This document shows positions 26,944 through 34,862 of a stretch of DNA of 64,000 nt, one piece after another (within the stretch, counting starts at the first letter, position 1; each line of letters opens with the position of its first letter). The translations under genes were made by a program, and so were the position numbers. The stretch lies in contig JAESQY010000090.1 in the NCBI GenBank assembly GCA_016764915.1, positions 62,001 through 126,000 on the forward strand, written 5' to 3'. Under the pieces are notes generated by a model that did not search any database, was not told where the DNA came from, and saw only the letters and a list, made by a program, of their open reading frames with translations. The DNA comes from Aliivibrio sp. Its GTDB lineage: Bacteria > Pseudomonadota > Gammaproteobacteria > Enterobacterales > Vibrionaceae.

Positions 26944-29232
26944 TCAACTTTTGTCTGAAGATTGAACTTTGATCAATCCTGACTCAATAGCTTGCTGGCA
27001 TGCTGCACGAATGTCGGTTGTTGCAAAACTTGCCGCTGGCGCGTTGTCTATGGCACTCAGATGAACCCAATGACTTGCTGATTCACTGTGTTCTAGTTTT
27101 TTTGCAAATTGAGTCGCCATTAATAGAATATCGATTAACTCTTTATCGTTAATTGCAGTATAAGCTTTAGATAAAAATGGATAATCCGCAAATCCGATGT
27201 TTAAAGTTCGGTCAATATCACTGTTTGGTTTGAAATTATCAACGTAACCTTGAATTTTATCAAAAAGCTGTTTAGGAGAGTGAGACGAATCAGATTTCTG
27301 CTCTATGTATAAAAAAGTAGCATCTGAAAAGTGATAAATCCGGTTAGGTTTTTGAATGTTATCTTTTAAATATTGACCAAACTCTTTTTCTAAATCGAGC
27401 GCTTGTTGGTAGCCATTTTCTAAATATATTGGTCGCAAAAATGGAAACTCAATCAATGCAAAACTGAGTAGGTCACTTAATGGTTCGTTGATTAACTCTC
27501 GAAGGTGCCACTGCTCTATATTCAGTCCACTGTTGGGAGTAGATTCGGGGACATGAGCGGTTAGTAGACGCAGATTTCGAAGGCCACTTCGTGGATGGGT
27601 GAAAAACTCTTGGTGCAAATAGTGCAATTGAGAATTGACTCGGCGACCTTTTTTAATCAATAGGATAATAATACCGATGAGTAACAGCACGACACTTATC
27701 AACACAAAAGTGGTATTTTTCGTGTGTTGCAGATCCACGGACTTGTTTTTTAATTGTTGCTCTAATCCTTGGTAGTGTATGGTTTTTTCAATGATCTCTT
27801 TTTGCTGACGAAATACATCTTCGTTGATTTCGTTTTGAGTGGCTTGCTTTAGCGCAAATAACTGCTCATATTTTCGTTGAGTACGCAGGGCATCAGCGTA
27901 ATTTTTATCAGCTTCAAAAGCACTGGATAGTAATCGATTTCCTTGCAGCAATAGTTCATTTTTAACGCTCTGATTCTTAATGTCATTGGTGACTAGAATC
28001 GCGCTGTTTAATACTTTTACTGCTTGCTGGATATCCGCTTCAATAAGCAATAACTGCGAGCGTTGAAATTGCGCTCTGACCTGTAAGTTTTTATTTTTTG
28101 AAAAAGAGTTCAGCCTTTCAGCTTGGTTTAAGTATTGCTCACTTAACACATAGTTACTCAGTAAATAGTAGATATTGGCGATGTCTAACCTAAGGTCAAT
28201 AACGTTGGTTAGATTCTGTTTTTTCTGATTTTGTTCTTGATCCAATACATTAAAATAGTGCACTAGAGCTAGATTGTAACGTCCCTGTTTAAAGTATATC
28301 TCAGCCATTAAACTCAACACGTCTGCCATGATGGTGGTGTCATTGTATCTCGCATAAAATTCAGCCGCTTGTGATGCATATTCTAGGGATTTGTCCATTA
28401 CCTTTCGGTGAAAAAATAGCTGTGCTAAAAGGTAGTTGGAGCGAGCGAGTTGGCCGCTGTTATTCCCCGAAACGGCTAACCAATATGCCGATAATAGTTC
28501 GGTTAATGCTTGGTCATACTGTTTTAATAATAAGTAATGAGATCCAATGGATAGATGATATTCCGTGGTGAGTTTAGGATCTTTGACATGACTGAGATAA
28601 CTAAAAGCTTGTTGGTAAAGATAAGTCGCCTCTTGATTTTGTTGCTGAAATGACTCTACTTCTGCACTTAATAACGCTTGGTGGAAGAGTAATTCATTAT
28701 ACTGCTGTTGATTAGCCTGAGAGGCATCAATAGATACAGCTAGATCTTTCAGCGATTCAAGGGTGAGTGTAGGTTTGTTATACAAGCTCCAATTTATGGA
28801 TATCGCAATAAATTGAGATTCTAATGCTAAGTGGATTAACTTCTGCTCATCGGCAAGCCTTTTAGAAGCATTAATAATGACAAGCGCCTCATGCAGACGA
28901 CCTAACTTATGCAGTGCGAGTGCTTGTACTTGTAGAGCTTCTATTAAGTTAGTTGGCGTTCGTTCAGCTAAGAGATTGTCATCTTCATTGTGTGAATTAG
29001 GTTTTTCAGCAAACTCATTTTTTCGTTGGACTGAGAGAATGCGCTCTGAAATGAGATAGGCTTGTTCAGGGGTGGTGTCTAACATTTCGTAAGCATCTGT
29101 AAGCGTAGGAGAAGAGTACTCTTTAGCTTGAGTCAACGCAGGAAGTAGTAATAAACAGGCTGAAAAAAAACACGTAGGAAATTTCATTATAATTCGTACT
29201 ATTTGAGAGTATGCTTTCATATTAATGAGCAT
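26944..29232 (-). CDS. TPR-repeat membrane protein with degenerate GGDEF domain
   Basis: A 762-residue protein. A secretion signal is visible (MKFPTCFFSACLLLLPALTQA, beginning at residue 16 of the longest frame), then about 450 residues of TPR-like helical repeats (for example YNLALVHYFNVLDQEQNQ). One membrane segment TTFVLISVVLLLIGIIILLI follows at about 503-522. The cytoplasmic end has GGDEF-domain spacing but lost catalytic residues: RSGLRN for LTGLPNR, and FSDATFLYI where GGDEF is expected. It cannot be a normal diguanylate cyclase. A periplasmic sensor with a binding or inactive output domain is likely. The start is uncertain (29232, 29220 or 29187). Confidence 0.8.
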   Translation of the reverse strand: MLINMKAYSQIVRIIMKFPTCFFSACLLLLPALTQAKEYSSPTLTDAYEMLDTTPEQAYLISERILSVQRKNEFAEKPNSHNEDDNLLAERTPTNLIEALQVQALALHKLGRLHEALVIINASKRLADEQKLIHLALESQFIAISINWSLYNKPTLTLESLKDLAVSIDASQANQQQYNELLFHQALLSAEVESFQQQNQEATYLYQQAFSYLSHVKDPKLTTEYHLSIGSHYLLLKQYDQALTELLSAYWLAVSGNNSGQLARSNYLLAQLFFHRKVMDKSLEYASQAAEFYARYNDTTIMADVLSLMAEIYFKQGRYNLALVHYFNVLDQEQNQKKQNLTNVIDLRLDIANIYYLLSNYVLSEQYLNQAERLNSFSKNKNLQVRAQFQRSQLLLIEADIQQAVKVLNSAILVTNDIKNQSVKNELLLQGNRLLSSAFEADKNYADALRTQRKYEQLFALKQATQNEINEDVFRQQKEIIEKTIHYQGLEQQLKNKSVDLQHTKNTTFVLISVVLLLIGIIILLIKKGRRVNSQLHYLHQEFFTHPRSGLRNLRLLTAHVPESTPNSGLNIEQWHLRELINEPLSDLLSFALIEFPFLRPIYLENGYQQALDLEKEFGQYLKDNIQKPNRIYHFSDATFLYIEQKSDSSHSPKQLFDKIQGYVDNFKPNSDIDRTLNIGFADYPFLSKAYTAINDKELIDILLMATQFAKKLEHSESASHWVHLSAIDNAPAASFATTDIRAACQQAIESGLIKVQSSDKS

Positions 29233-29288
29233 TTATTTAATGTCCAATGCGCTAGCTCAAGTTGTCTAGCACATCCTGTTTTTACATT

Positions 29289-30134
29289 CTATTGACGGGA
29301 TAAACGGTAGTTCGATTGGGGCATGATTTTATTGGTTGAACGGTATGGGTTGATATCTAAACCGCCACGACGAGTATATCTAGCGTATACACTCAACTGT
29401 TCTGGTTGACAATATTTGATAATGTCGGTGAAAATTCTCTCCACACACTGCTCATGGAATTCATTATGTTGTCGAAATGAAACCAGATATCTTAATAGTT
29501 TTTCTTGATCGATTTTATGTCCGGTGTAGCTGATTTCGACACTGCCCCAATCCGGCTGGTTGGTTATCAAACAGTTGGATTTTAATAAGTGACTGTGTAG
29601 GGATTCGGTGACCCACTTATTTTCAGTTGAGTCGGTTAACAGGTCAGGGTTTAACTCATAACCATCAATATCAATATCTTGCTCATCAATGCAACGACCT
29701 GATAGGTTGGTAATGGTCTGACCCGAAATCTCAGTCATGGAGTGCAGTACGACATTCACTTCCGCGCCGGCACACAACGAGAGATCTTTGGTTAATGTTT
29801 GCTCTACCTCTTGCCAGTTGTTAAATCGAGTTTGATTAAAACTATTAAGGTAAAGCTTAAAAGATTTGGATTCAATTAAGTTAGTGCTGGTTGCAGGCAG
29901 AGTGACATCGCCAATGGCAACTTGAGGCAGACCTTTCGAATTGAGCCAAGAGATTTCATACAGAGTCCAAATGTCTACACCAAAAAAAGGCAACGTCTTA
30001 CCAAGGGCTAAATCATCGCGATTCAAACTTCTAGGGACAGGTTGTAACAGCTTTGGGTCGTAGTATTCTTGGTATTCTGTTTTTTGACCAAGAGTTAACC
30101 CTGCCAACTCTTTTGAATCTGAATATTTGCTCAT
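29289..30134 (-). CDS. queF: NADPH-dependent 7-cyano-7-deazaguanine reductase
   Basis: A 281-residue type II QueF (E. coli 282). The QueF motif region [17 protein letters not shown] is intact. The catalytic cysteine and aspartate are in [16 protein letters not shown], and the C-terminal [12 protein letters not shown] and [17 protein letters not shown] match. It reduces preQ0 to preQ1, the last free-base step toward queuosine in tRNA. I used the ATG at 30134 ([16 protein letters not shown]), matching the family N-terminus, instead of a GTG 12 nt upstream. No preQ1 riboswitch is seen upstream. It is divergent from syd. Confidence 0.96.
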   Translation of the reverse strand: MSKYSDSKELAGLTLGQKTEYQEYYDPKLLQPVPRSLNRDDLALGKTLPFFGVDIWTLYEISWLNSKGLPQVAIGDVTLPATSTNLIESKSFKLYLNSFNQTRFNNWQEVEQTLTKDLSLCAGAEVNVVLHSMTEISGQTITNLSGRCIDEQDIDIDGYELNPDLLTDSTENKWVTESLHSHLLKSNCLITNQPDWGSVEISYTGHKIDQEKLLRYLVSFRQHNEFHEQCVERIFTDIIKYCQPEQLSVYARYTRRGGLDINPYRSTNKIMPQSNYRLSRQ

Positions 30135-30247
30135 ACTGTCTTTCACTAAATTATATTAGAATAGACGCAGTTTACTGAATGAGTGGATGGGTGTCATTAC
30201 TCCTCTGACCATAAAGTTGAAAATTTATCCAAATAATGGAGTTGGAA

Positions 30248-30799
30248 ATGAACCAAACTGTAACTCAAACATTGAGTGAATTAAGCCAACGTTATGTTTC
30301 TGCTTGGAGAGAAAACAGAGACAGTCTGCCTATTTCTGAAGAGATGATGGGGCTTGCATCCTTGTGCATAGTTAATGAATGCAGCGATGTTGTTGAGTGG
30401 CAACCAATTCAGCGCGAAAATAGCGCGGATTTTTCTAAAGTAGAAGAGGGGATGGATATATTAATTCACCCTGATTGTGTTGCGCTTTATTGCTCACAAT
30501 TCAGTGCGGACATGCAGGTATCTTTTGATAATAACCCAATCACTTTATTGCAAGTTTGGAGTGATGATGACTTGGTTCGCTTACAAGAAAATTTGATTGG
30601 CCATTTAGTCACACAGCGTCGTCTGAAATTAAAACCGACACTCTTCATTGCGACTACCGATGAAGAGCACGAAGTTGTTTCTATTTGTAATATTAGTGGT
30701 GAGATTATTTTAGAAAAACTGGGCACGAAACAGAGAAAAGTACTAGCTAGTAACTTATGCGAATTTTTAAATAAACTTAACCCGATTGTGACTAATTAG
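30248..30799 (+). CDS. syd: SecY-interacting protein Syd
   Basis: A 183-residue protein matching E. coli Syd (181) throughout: QRYVSAWRE, ITLLQVWSDDDLVRLQENLIGHLVTQ, LFIATTDEEHEVVSICN and LASNLCEFLNKLNPI. Syd binds SecY on the cytoplasmic side and helps check faulty translocons. GGAG lies 6 nt before the ATG at 30248; an ATG at 30236 is in frame but overlaps that site. The next gene starts immediately after its TAG. In E. coli syd lies beside csrB, and the csrB-like RNA is also near here. Confidence 0.95.
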   Translation: MNQTVTQTLSELSQRYVSAWRENRDSLPISEEMMGLASLCIVNECSDVVEWQPIQRENSADFSKVEEGMDILIHPDCVALYCSQFSADMQVSFDNNPITLLQVWSDDDLVRLQENLIGHLVTQRRLKLKPTLFIATTDEEHEVVSICNISGEIILEKLGTKQRKVLASNLCEFLNKLNPIVTN

Positions 30800-31573
30800 A
30801 TGATAGTAGTTGAATTGCAGTTTGAATGCTTCGATAACACAACCGTGACTGCGGTTGATCAAGCGATCAATCGATTAATTGAAGCGTGGCGTTATAATGG
30901 TCAGATCTTAGGGCGTGAATTTCCGATTGTTATGGGAGATGGCGATTTTAGAGTCCGAGTAGTTTGCCCTGAAGAGAGCAGTCTTCAAGCAAGTTATAAT
31001 TCAGACTTTGTTAATGTGAGTATAGAACTCTTATCAGAGGCTATGTTGTTGTTCCCTAAAGCCAAATTGTTAGGACGTGATATAAACTCTGAAGAGTCAG
31101 CAGTCGATGAAACACCGAGTTGGCAAGTGATCTATACCACTTACCTTCACACTTGCTCACCTCTTCGTAGTGGCGATACATTAATGCCTATTCCTTTGTA
31201 TCGAAACCCAGCAACCTTTAATGGCGACCATAAGACCGTTATTAAGTGGCAAACTGAGTGGCAAGCGTGTGATGAAATACAGATGGCTGATGCTTGTGCT
31301 GCAAAGTTTGCAGCGGTTAGAGAGATATCTGATATTGAGAGTGATCTATTTCGTCGAGGCTGGGATATTAGGGGAAGGATAGAGCATTTAACAAAAATCC
31401 CTACTTATTACTACCAGTATCAAGTTGGTGGTAAGAGTCTAGAAGAGCAGAGAGATCGTGGCTGTCCTAAATGTGGTCAGGCGTGGAGAGTAGAAACGGC
31501 AATACATGATATTTTTGATTTTAAATGCGACGATTGCCGCATTGTCTCTAACTTATCGTGGGATTTTCAATAG
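30800..31573 (+). CDS. Zn-ribbon protein of the DUF2310 family
   Basis: A 257-residue protein starting directly after the syd stop. The C-terminus carries a zinc ribbon: CPKCG (about residues 222-226) and CDDC (about 244-247), a four-cysteine zinc site. The rest is an unassigned domain with RDRGCPKCGQAWRVE and SWQVIYTTYLHTCSPLRSGDTL. This matches the DUF2310 Zn-ribbon family, of unknown function. Cotranscription with syd is expected because there is no spacer. A link to protein export is only a guess from position. Confidence 0.75.
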   Translation: MIVVELQFECFDNTTVTAVDQAINRLIEAWRYNGQILGREFPIVMGDGDFRVRVVCPEESSLQASYNSDFVNVSIELLSEAMLLFPKAKLLGRDINSEESAVDETPSWQVIYTTYLHTCSPLRSGDTLMPIPLYRNPATFNGDHKTVIKWQTEWQACDEIQMADACAAKFAAVREISDIESDLFRRGWDIRGRIEHLTKIPTYYYQYQVGGKSLEEQRDRGCPKCGQAWRVETAIHDIFDFKCDDCRIVSNLSWDFQ

Positions 31574-31593
31574 CACTTTTGTTGGATATAAAA

Positions 31594-32040
31594 TCACTTT
31601 GCTTTGGCCAAGATGCGGTCAAGATTATTGGCGAATTCACGGCGATCGGTTTGAGACAGTGTACTCGGGCCACCAGTTTGAATGCCACTTGATCGCAAAG
31701 TATCCATAAAGTCACGCATATTGAGGCGCGCCTTAATGGTCTCGGTGGTATAAAGTTCACCTCTAGGGTTAAGTGCTAATCCTCCTTTTTCAATCACCTC
31801 TGCTGCCAGTGGAATATCGGCGGTGATCACTAAATCTCCCGGTTCAATTCTTTTCACTATCTCATCATCTGCCACATCAAACCCTGCCTCAACACGCAGT
31901 GAGCGAATGTTGGCTGCGGCTGGCACAGCAATGCTGTGGTTTGCAACCAATGTGAGCATTAAACCAGTACGAGTAGCTGCTCTAAATAAAGTCTCTTTGA
32001 TTACTTTTGGACAGGCATCTGCATCAACCCAAATTTGCAT
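31594..32040 (-). CDS. yaiI: UPF0178 / YaiI-YqxD family protein
   Basis: A 148-residue protein starting [22 protein letters not shown], the family hallmark with an acidic site resembling PIN/NYN nucleases ([19 protein letters not shown]). GGAAA lies about 9 nt before the ATG. A TTG 24 nt upstream is in frame but unnecessary. The family is widespread with unproven activity. It follows the small 92-residue gene by 1 nt and so is likely its second cistron. Confidence 0.88.
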   Translation of the reverse strand: MQIWVDADACPKVIKETLFRAATRTGLMLTLVANHSIAVPAAANIRSLRVEAGFDVADDEIVKRIEPGDLVITADIPLAAEVIEKGGLALNPRGELYTTETIKARLNMRDFMDTLRSSGIQTGGPSTLSQTDRREFANNLDRILAKAK

Positions 32041-32041
32041 G

Positions 32042-32320
32042 TTATTGGTTTCCTTTATTTTCAAGCTCGGTCACTCGTTGAGTTAGTTCTATTAACTGCT
32101 GCTCAAGTTGTAGGATTTTTTGTTGATCGCTTAATATCGCTTGAGAGACTTCTATCTTTGGCAGATGTTTACCCGATTTCCAAGCTTGAAGTGCCGCAAT
32201 AATAGCAGGCATGGGGATGGGGCTAGGCAGTCGCGCCTTAATTAATGCCACACTCGGTTTTTTACCTTCATTGGTAAGGGATTGCAGTATCGCTTCTAGT
32301 TGTGCGGTGATTTCTTGCAT
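32042..32320 (-). CDS. Small KfrA-N-like DNA-binding protein with coiled coil
   Basis: A 92-residue protein. Residues about 10-48 ([20 protein letters not shown], then [20 protein letters not shown]) resemble the N-terminal helix-turn-helix of KfrA-type proteins. Residues about 65-90 ([20 protein letters not shown]) form a leucine-zipper-like coiled coil. It could be a small dimeric DNA-binding protein, but the resemblance is by eye and no function is known. It is cotranscribed with the YaiI-family gene and divergent from the csrB-like RNA. Confidence 0.6.
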   Translation of the reverse strand: MQEITAQLEAILQSLTNEGKKPSVALIKARLPSPIPMPAIIAALQAWKSGKHLPKIEVSQAILSDQQKILQLEQQLIELTQRVTELENKGNQ

Positions 32321-32432
32321 TTAATAATTCCATTTCTCTCTTATTCTCATCAACATAATAACTAATTGAGGCTTAGGTGGACACAATTAAGCGAAGGTAA
32401 ATTGTTGGTGTGTGCTAAATCGCTTTTTCCTC

Positions 32433-32450
32433 TGTAAGAGATCCGCCACG
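32433..32450 (+). promoter_or_regulatory. Candidate VarA/UvrY (GacA-type) upstream activating site for CsrB
   Basis: TGTAAGAGATCC at 32433 matches the left half and spacer of the GacA-type palindrome TGTAAGN6CTTACA; the right half is poor. It is centred about 178 nt upstream of the predicted RNA start, similar to the distance of the UvrY site at E. coli csrB. A second half-site TGTAAG is at 32502. The rest of 32321-32584 shows no open frame or other feature I can name. Confidence 0.4.
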
Positions 32451-32584
32451 TGAGGCTGGGATATTACTCTGATTACTATGGGTATTTATGCACTGCTTGT
32501 CTGTAAGCGCATGTAATATATCACCTTGTTTGTTTTGTTGTTATTTTCTTAATTTATCATCGGCTTAAATGTGATTTAGACCCA

Positions 32585-32612
32585 TTGCTGAAAAAAAGCA
32601 AACGCGTAATCT
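32585..32612 (+). promoter_or_regulatory. Candidate promoter of CsrB
   Basis: TTGCTG (32585-32590) and TAATCT (32607-32612) are separated by 16 nt. Transcription would start near 32619. Confidence 0.45.
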
Positions 32613-32618
32613 TATTGG

Positions 32619-33057
32619 TGTCGGAAGGATACTGATACAGGAATTAGGAAGCAGCCCAAAGGAGTTGGGAGTCTTAGGAAGAGACAGTCTTACGGAATAG
32701 ACTTAGGTAGTTCAGGAAGAGTTATCTGCATGGAAGCGATAGGAATAAATGGATGTTATAGCAGCTAGGATGGTTGCTAACAGGATGTAGATGGACACCT
32801 CTAGGATAAGAGGATTGGATTAGCTTCAGGATGAAGTCAAGGACACCGCTCAAGGAATAAGTGAGAGAGCCAATACGGGATTATTGGCAGGTCAAGGATA
32901 GGACATAAGGACACCGCTAGGATAGTGATGTTATGGAAGATCTGATGGATTCAGAATACTATCAAGGATTTGATGCAAGGAGCAACTCAGTGTGGCTGGA
33001 CTGCTGCGAGTAGGACAAAGGCCCGGTATACTTAGGTATATCGGGCCTATTCTTTTT
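32619..33057 (+). ncRNA. csrB: CsrB-family small RNA (CsrA-sequestering)
   Basis: About 440 nt with no usable protein frame but an extreme density of AGGA motifs: I count about 21, plus roughly ten more GGA. Many are in small hairpin loops (for example CTCTAGGATAAGAG). It ends in a strong terminator. This is the hallmark of CsrB/CsrC/RsmY RNAs, which titrate the translational repressor CsrA. E. coli csrB lies between syd and yqcC; here it lies between the syd and yqcC neighbourhoods. Vibrionaceae usually carry several Csr RNAs, controlled by VarS/VarA and feeding into quorum sensing and virulence. The 5' end is inferred from the promoter and may be off by several bases. Confidence 0.93.
33019..33057 (+). 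terminator. Rho-independent terminator of CsrB
   Basis: AGGCCCGGTATAC pairs with GTATATCGGGCCT around TTAG (13 bp, one G-T), followed by a T-rich tract at 33050-33057. Confidence 0.95.
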
Positions 33058-33068
33058 AGCCGGACAAT

Positions 33069-33374
33069 TTATTCATCTGGCATGCGGTGTGGTGGCAATG
33101 TGAAGTGTGCCGCTCGAAACCCTTTCATGATTAACTTACCTTGATAGCAATCGTCTCCGATGGCTGAAAACTCAAACAGATACAGTGTATGAAAGCTTTT
33201 TTTTCCATCAGGTAAGTGAAGCTTATACCCCCCTCTAGAGACATTGAGTAGCTGCAAGTTGAGCTGTTTACATCGGTGTTTAATGGCGAGATTGGCAAGT
33301 TCACTCTGACGGTGCTGTTGCCAAAAACCGTAACCAATAAAGCTAAACAGTAAAATTGCCAATAAGTTATCCAT
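33069..33374 (-). CDS. DUF3301 family membrane-anchored protein
   Basis: A 101-residue protein with an N-terminal membrane segment (MDNLLAILLFSFIGYGFW) and a small C-terminal domain (QLLNVSRGGYKLHLP, LYLFEFSAIGDDCYQGKL). This matches DUF3301, found in Vibrionaceae and relatives, with no known function. It follows the DUF3549 gene by 6 nt, so the two form an operon. It ends 11 nt from the CsrB terminator, facing it. Confidence 0.78.
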   Translation of the reverse strand: MDNLLAILLFSFIGYGFWQQHRQSELANLAIKHRCKQLNLQLLNVSRGGYKLHLPDGKKSFHTLYLFEFSAIGDDCYQGKLIMKGFRAAHFTLPPHRMPDE

Positions 33375-33380
33375 ATACTG

Positions 33381-34442
33381 CTATTGCCTCTGTTTAGCGT
33401 TATTTTGCAACGATTCTAATGCACTAACTAGTTTTGGGTCAGCCTCGCTGTGAATGATGTATAACATGGTCATTCGGAGGATGGGTTGCATGACGAGATC
33501 GGTAAAGATCTGATTGAACAAGATCTGATCCCCCGTTTGAGCTAACCGCAATAAAAAAGTGGTCGCAATGGTTTGATCTTGCAGAGCAGGCCAACAACGA
33601 CCAACGATGGCGATGAGTATTTCCGGGTGACTTAAGCGTTGGCTAGAGAGAATAAGCGTGATCGCTGATTGTAGACACTTCTTATCAGCTCCGGCAAGCG
33701 CCCTTATCTGCGCCGACATTAAAAAGAGGTCAGGATTGCTCTGTTGAGACTCTTTGATTAACAACTCTTTTACTCTTAGCGCCAGTTTTTCTGTGATATT
33801 ACAGTGCTCTAAACACCCCAAAATTGCATAGAGTGGCTCTGAAGGAAGTTGCAACAGGGCTTTACGCACTAATACACTGTTCTGATCTTGGTGTAATCGA
33901 CAGCAAACATCAGCAAAACCTTGAATACCAACAGTTTGCCAGTTATTCCAGCCTAAATCACCTGTCAGGTAGTGTTGTGCATGCTCATAATACTGACTGC
34001 TAGCTTGTTGTAAATTGACTCTAAGTTGACTGGTAAAGAGTGCCATTTTGTCATCTTTAGGGGTAAATATATAAGGGTTACTGGCAAGCTTATCTTGTTG
34101 CTCTTTGCTCGGTTCGGCTTGTAAATTTGCCCCTGTGGCTTCAATAACAAATTTAATGAAATTGCCCATATCGGCTTGAACTAACAGACTGCGCTCATCA
34201 AGGGGTAGACGCAAAAACCATATCCATGGCTGTATAGTGTCTTGCTTTGACTGCGGTGAATTCCAAAAGGCAATGGCTAAATGCGCGTGTCGTTGCAGTG
34301 GGAAAGGATAGGGCTGTTGACCTGCTTCAACCGCTTGGAACTGTTTTGCGTCGATTGTTTGCACCCTTCGACCAAGATCAAATATTTGATATTGACTGCC
34401 AGCATGATGAAAAAGTTCTGTTAGAGAGTGAATAGTATCCAT
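33381..34442 (-). CDS. DUF3549 family protein
   Basis: A 353-residue soluble protein beginning MDTIHSLTELFHHAGSQYQI, followed by FDLGRRVQTIDAKQFQAVE. The first 120 residues are well conserved in style (FPLQRHAHLAIAFWN, WIWFLRLPLDER). The rest is helical. It matches DUF3549, of unknown function. I placed the start at 34442; the longer frame upstream to 34613 is low-complexity and does not match the family. It is the first gene of a pair with DUF3301 and divergent from yqcC. Confidence 0.78.
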   Translation of the reverse strand: MDTIHSLTELFHHAGSQYQIFDLGRRVQTIDAKQFQAVEAGQQPYPFPLQRHAHLAIAFWNSPQSKQDTIQPWIWFLRLPLDERSLLVQADMGNFIKFVIEATGANLQAEPSKEQQDKLASNPYIFTPKDDKMALFTSQLRVNLQQASSQYYEHAQHYLTGDLGWNNWQTVGIQGFADVCCRLHQDQNSVLVRKALLQLPSEPLYAILGCLEHCNITEKLALRVKELLIKESQQSNPDLFLMSAQIRALAGADKKCLQSAITLILSSQRLSHPEILIAIVGRCWPALQDQTIATTFLLRLAQTGDQILFNQIFTDLVMQPILRMTMLYIIHSEADPKLVSALESLQNNAKQRQ

Positions 34443-34535
34443 GATGTTCATTACTTGTAATAAGATGATGAGATTATAGGGAGAATTATCATTAAATGGT
34501 AACCTTAGTGAATAAAGCGCGATAGAGATTACGTT

Positions 34536-34862
34536 ATGAATAGAAAAAATGAACTGATTGTCAATATTCTCAATCAAATTGAATTGGTTCTTAGACGTTA
34601 TGATATGTGGCAAAGTGAGCCGCCAAGTCTAGCGGCATTAACCAGTGTTGAGCCTTTTGCTGTGGATACGCTGACTTGTGAAGAGTGGTTACAGTGGATC
34701 TTTATCCCGAAGTTTCATGAAATGATTGATGCTGAGCAAGAGTTGCCAATCGGTTTTGCCATTTCAGCTTATGTAGAAGAAACGATGTTAGGCAGTGACG
34801 GCGGGAAAAAAGTGTATCAGCTGTGTGTTGAATTGGATGAAATTGCTAGAGTGATTCACTGA
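34536..34862 (+). CDS. yqcC: YqcC family protein
   Basis: A 108-residue protein with the YqcC blocks LEWLQWIFIPK-like (EEWLQWIFIPKFHEMIDA) and FAISAYVEETMLG. YqcC is a small protein of unknown function that always precedes truC in enteric bacteria. Its TGA overlaps the truC ATG, so the pair is translationally coupled. It sits near csrB, as it does in E. coli. Confidence 0.9.
   Translation: MNRKNELIVNILNQIELVLRRYDMWQSEPPSLAALTSVEPFAVDTLTCEEWLQWIFIPKFHEMIDAEQELPIGFAISAYVEETMLGSDGGKKVYQLCVELDEIARVIH

Noticed and set aside
28371-28571. Plus-strand frame opposite the TPR gene
   Set aside because: It is antisense to a long protein frame, without a ribosome binding site or family match.
30135-30247. 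preQ1 riboswitch before queF
   Set aside because: The short divergent region has no pseudoknot pattern or conserved aptamer motif that I can recognise.
32619-33057. CRISPR-like or satellite repeat array
   Set aside because: The repeated element is only AGGA/GGA with no fixed spacer or conserved longer unit; CsrB explains it better.
34443-34613. N-terminal extension of the DUF3549 gene
   Set aside because: The extra residues are AT-rich and unlike the family, which starts MDTIHSLTEL.
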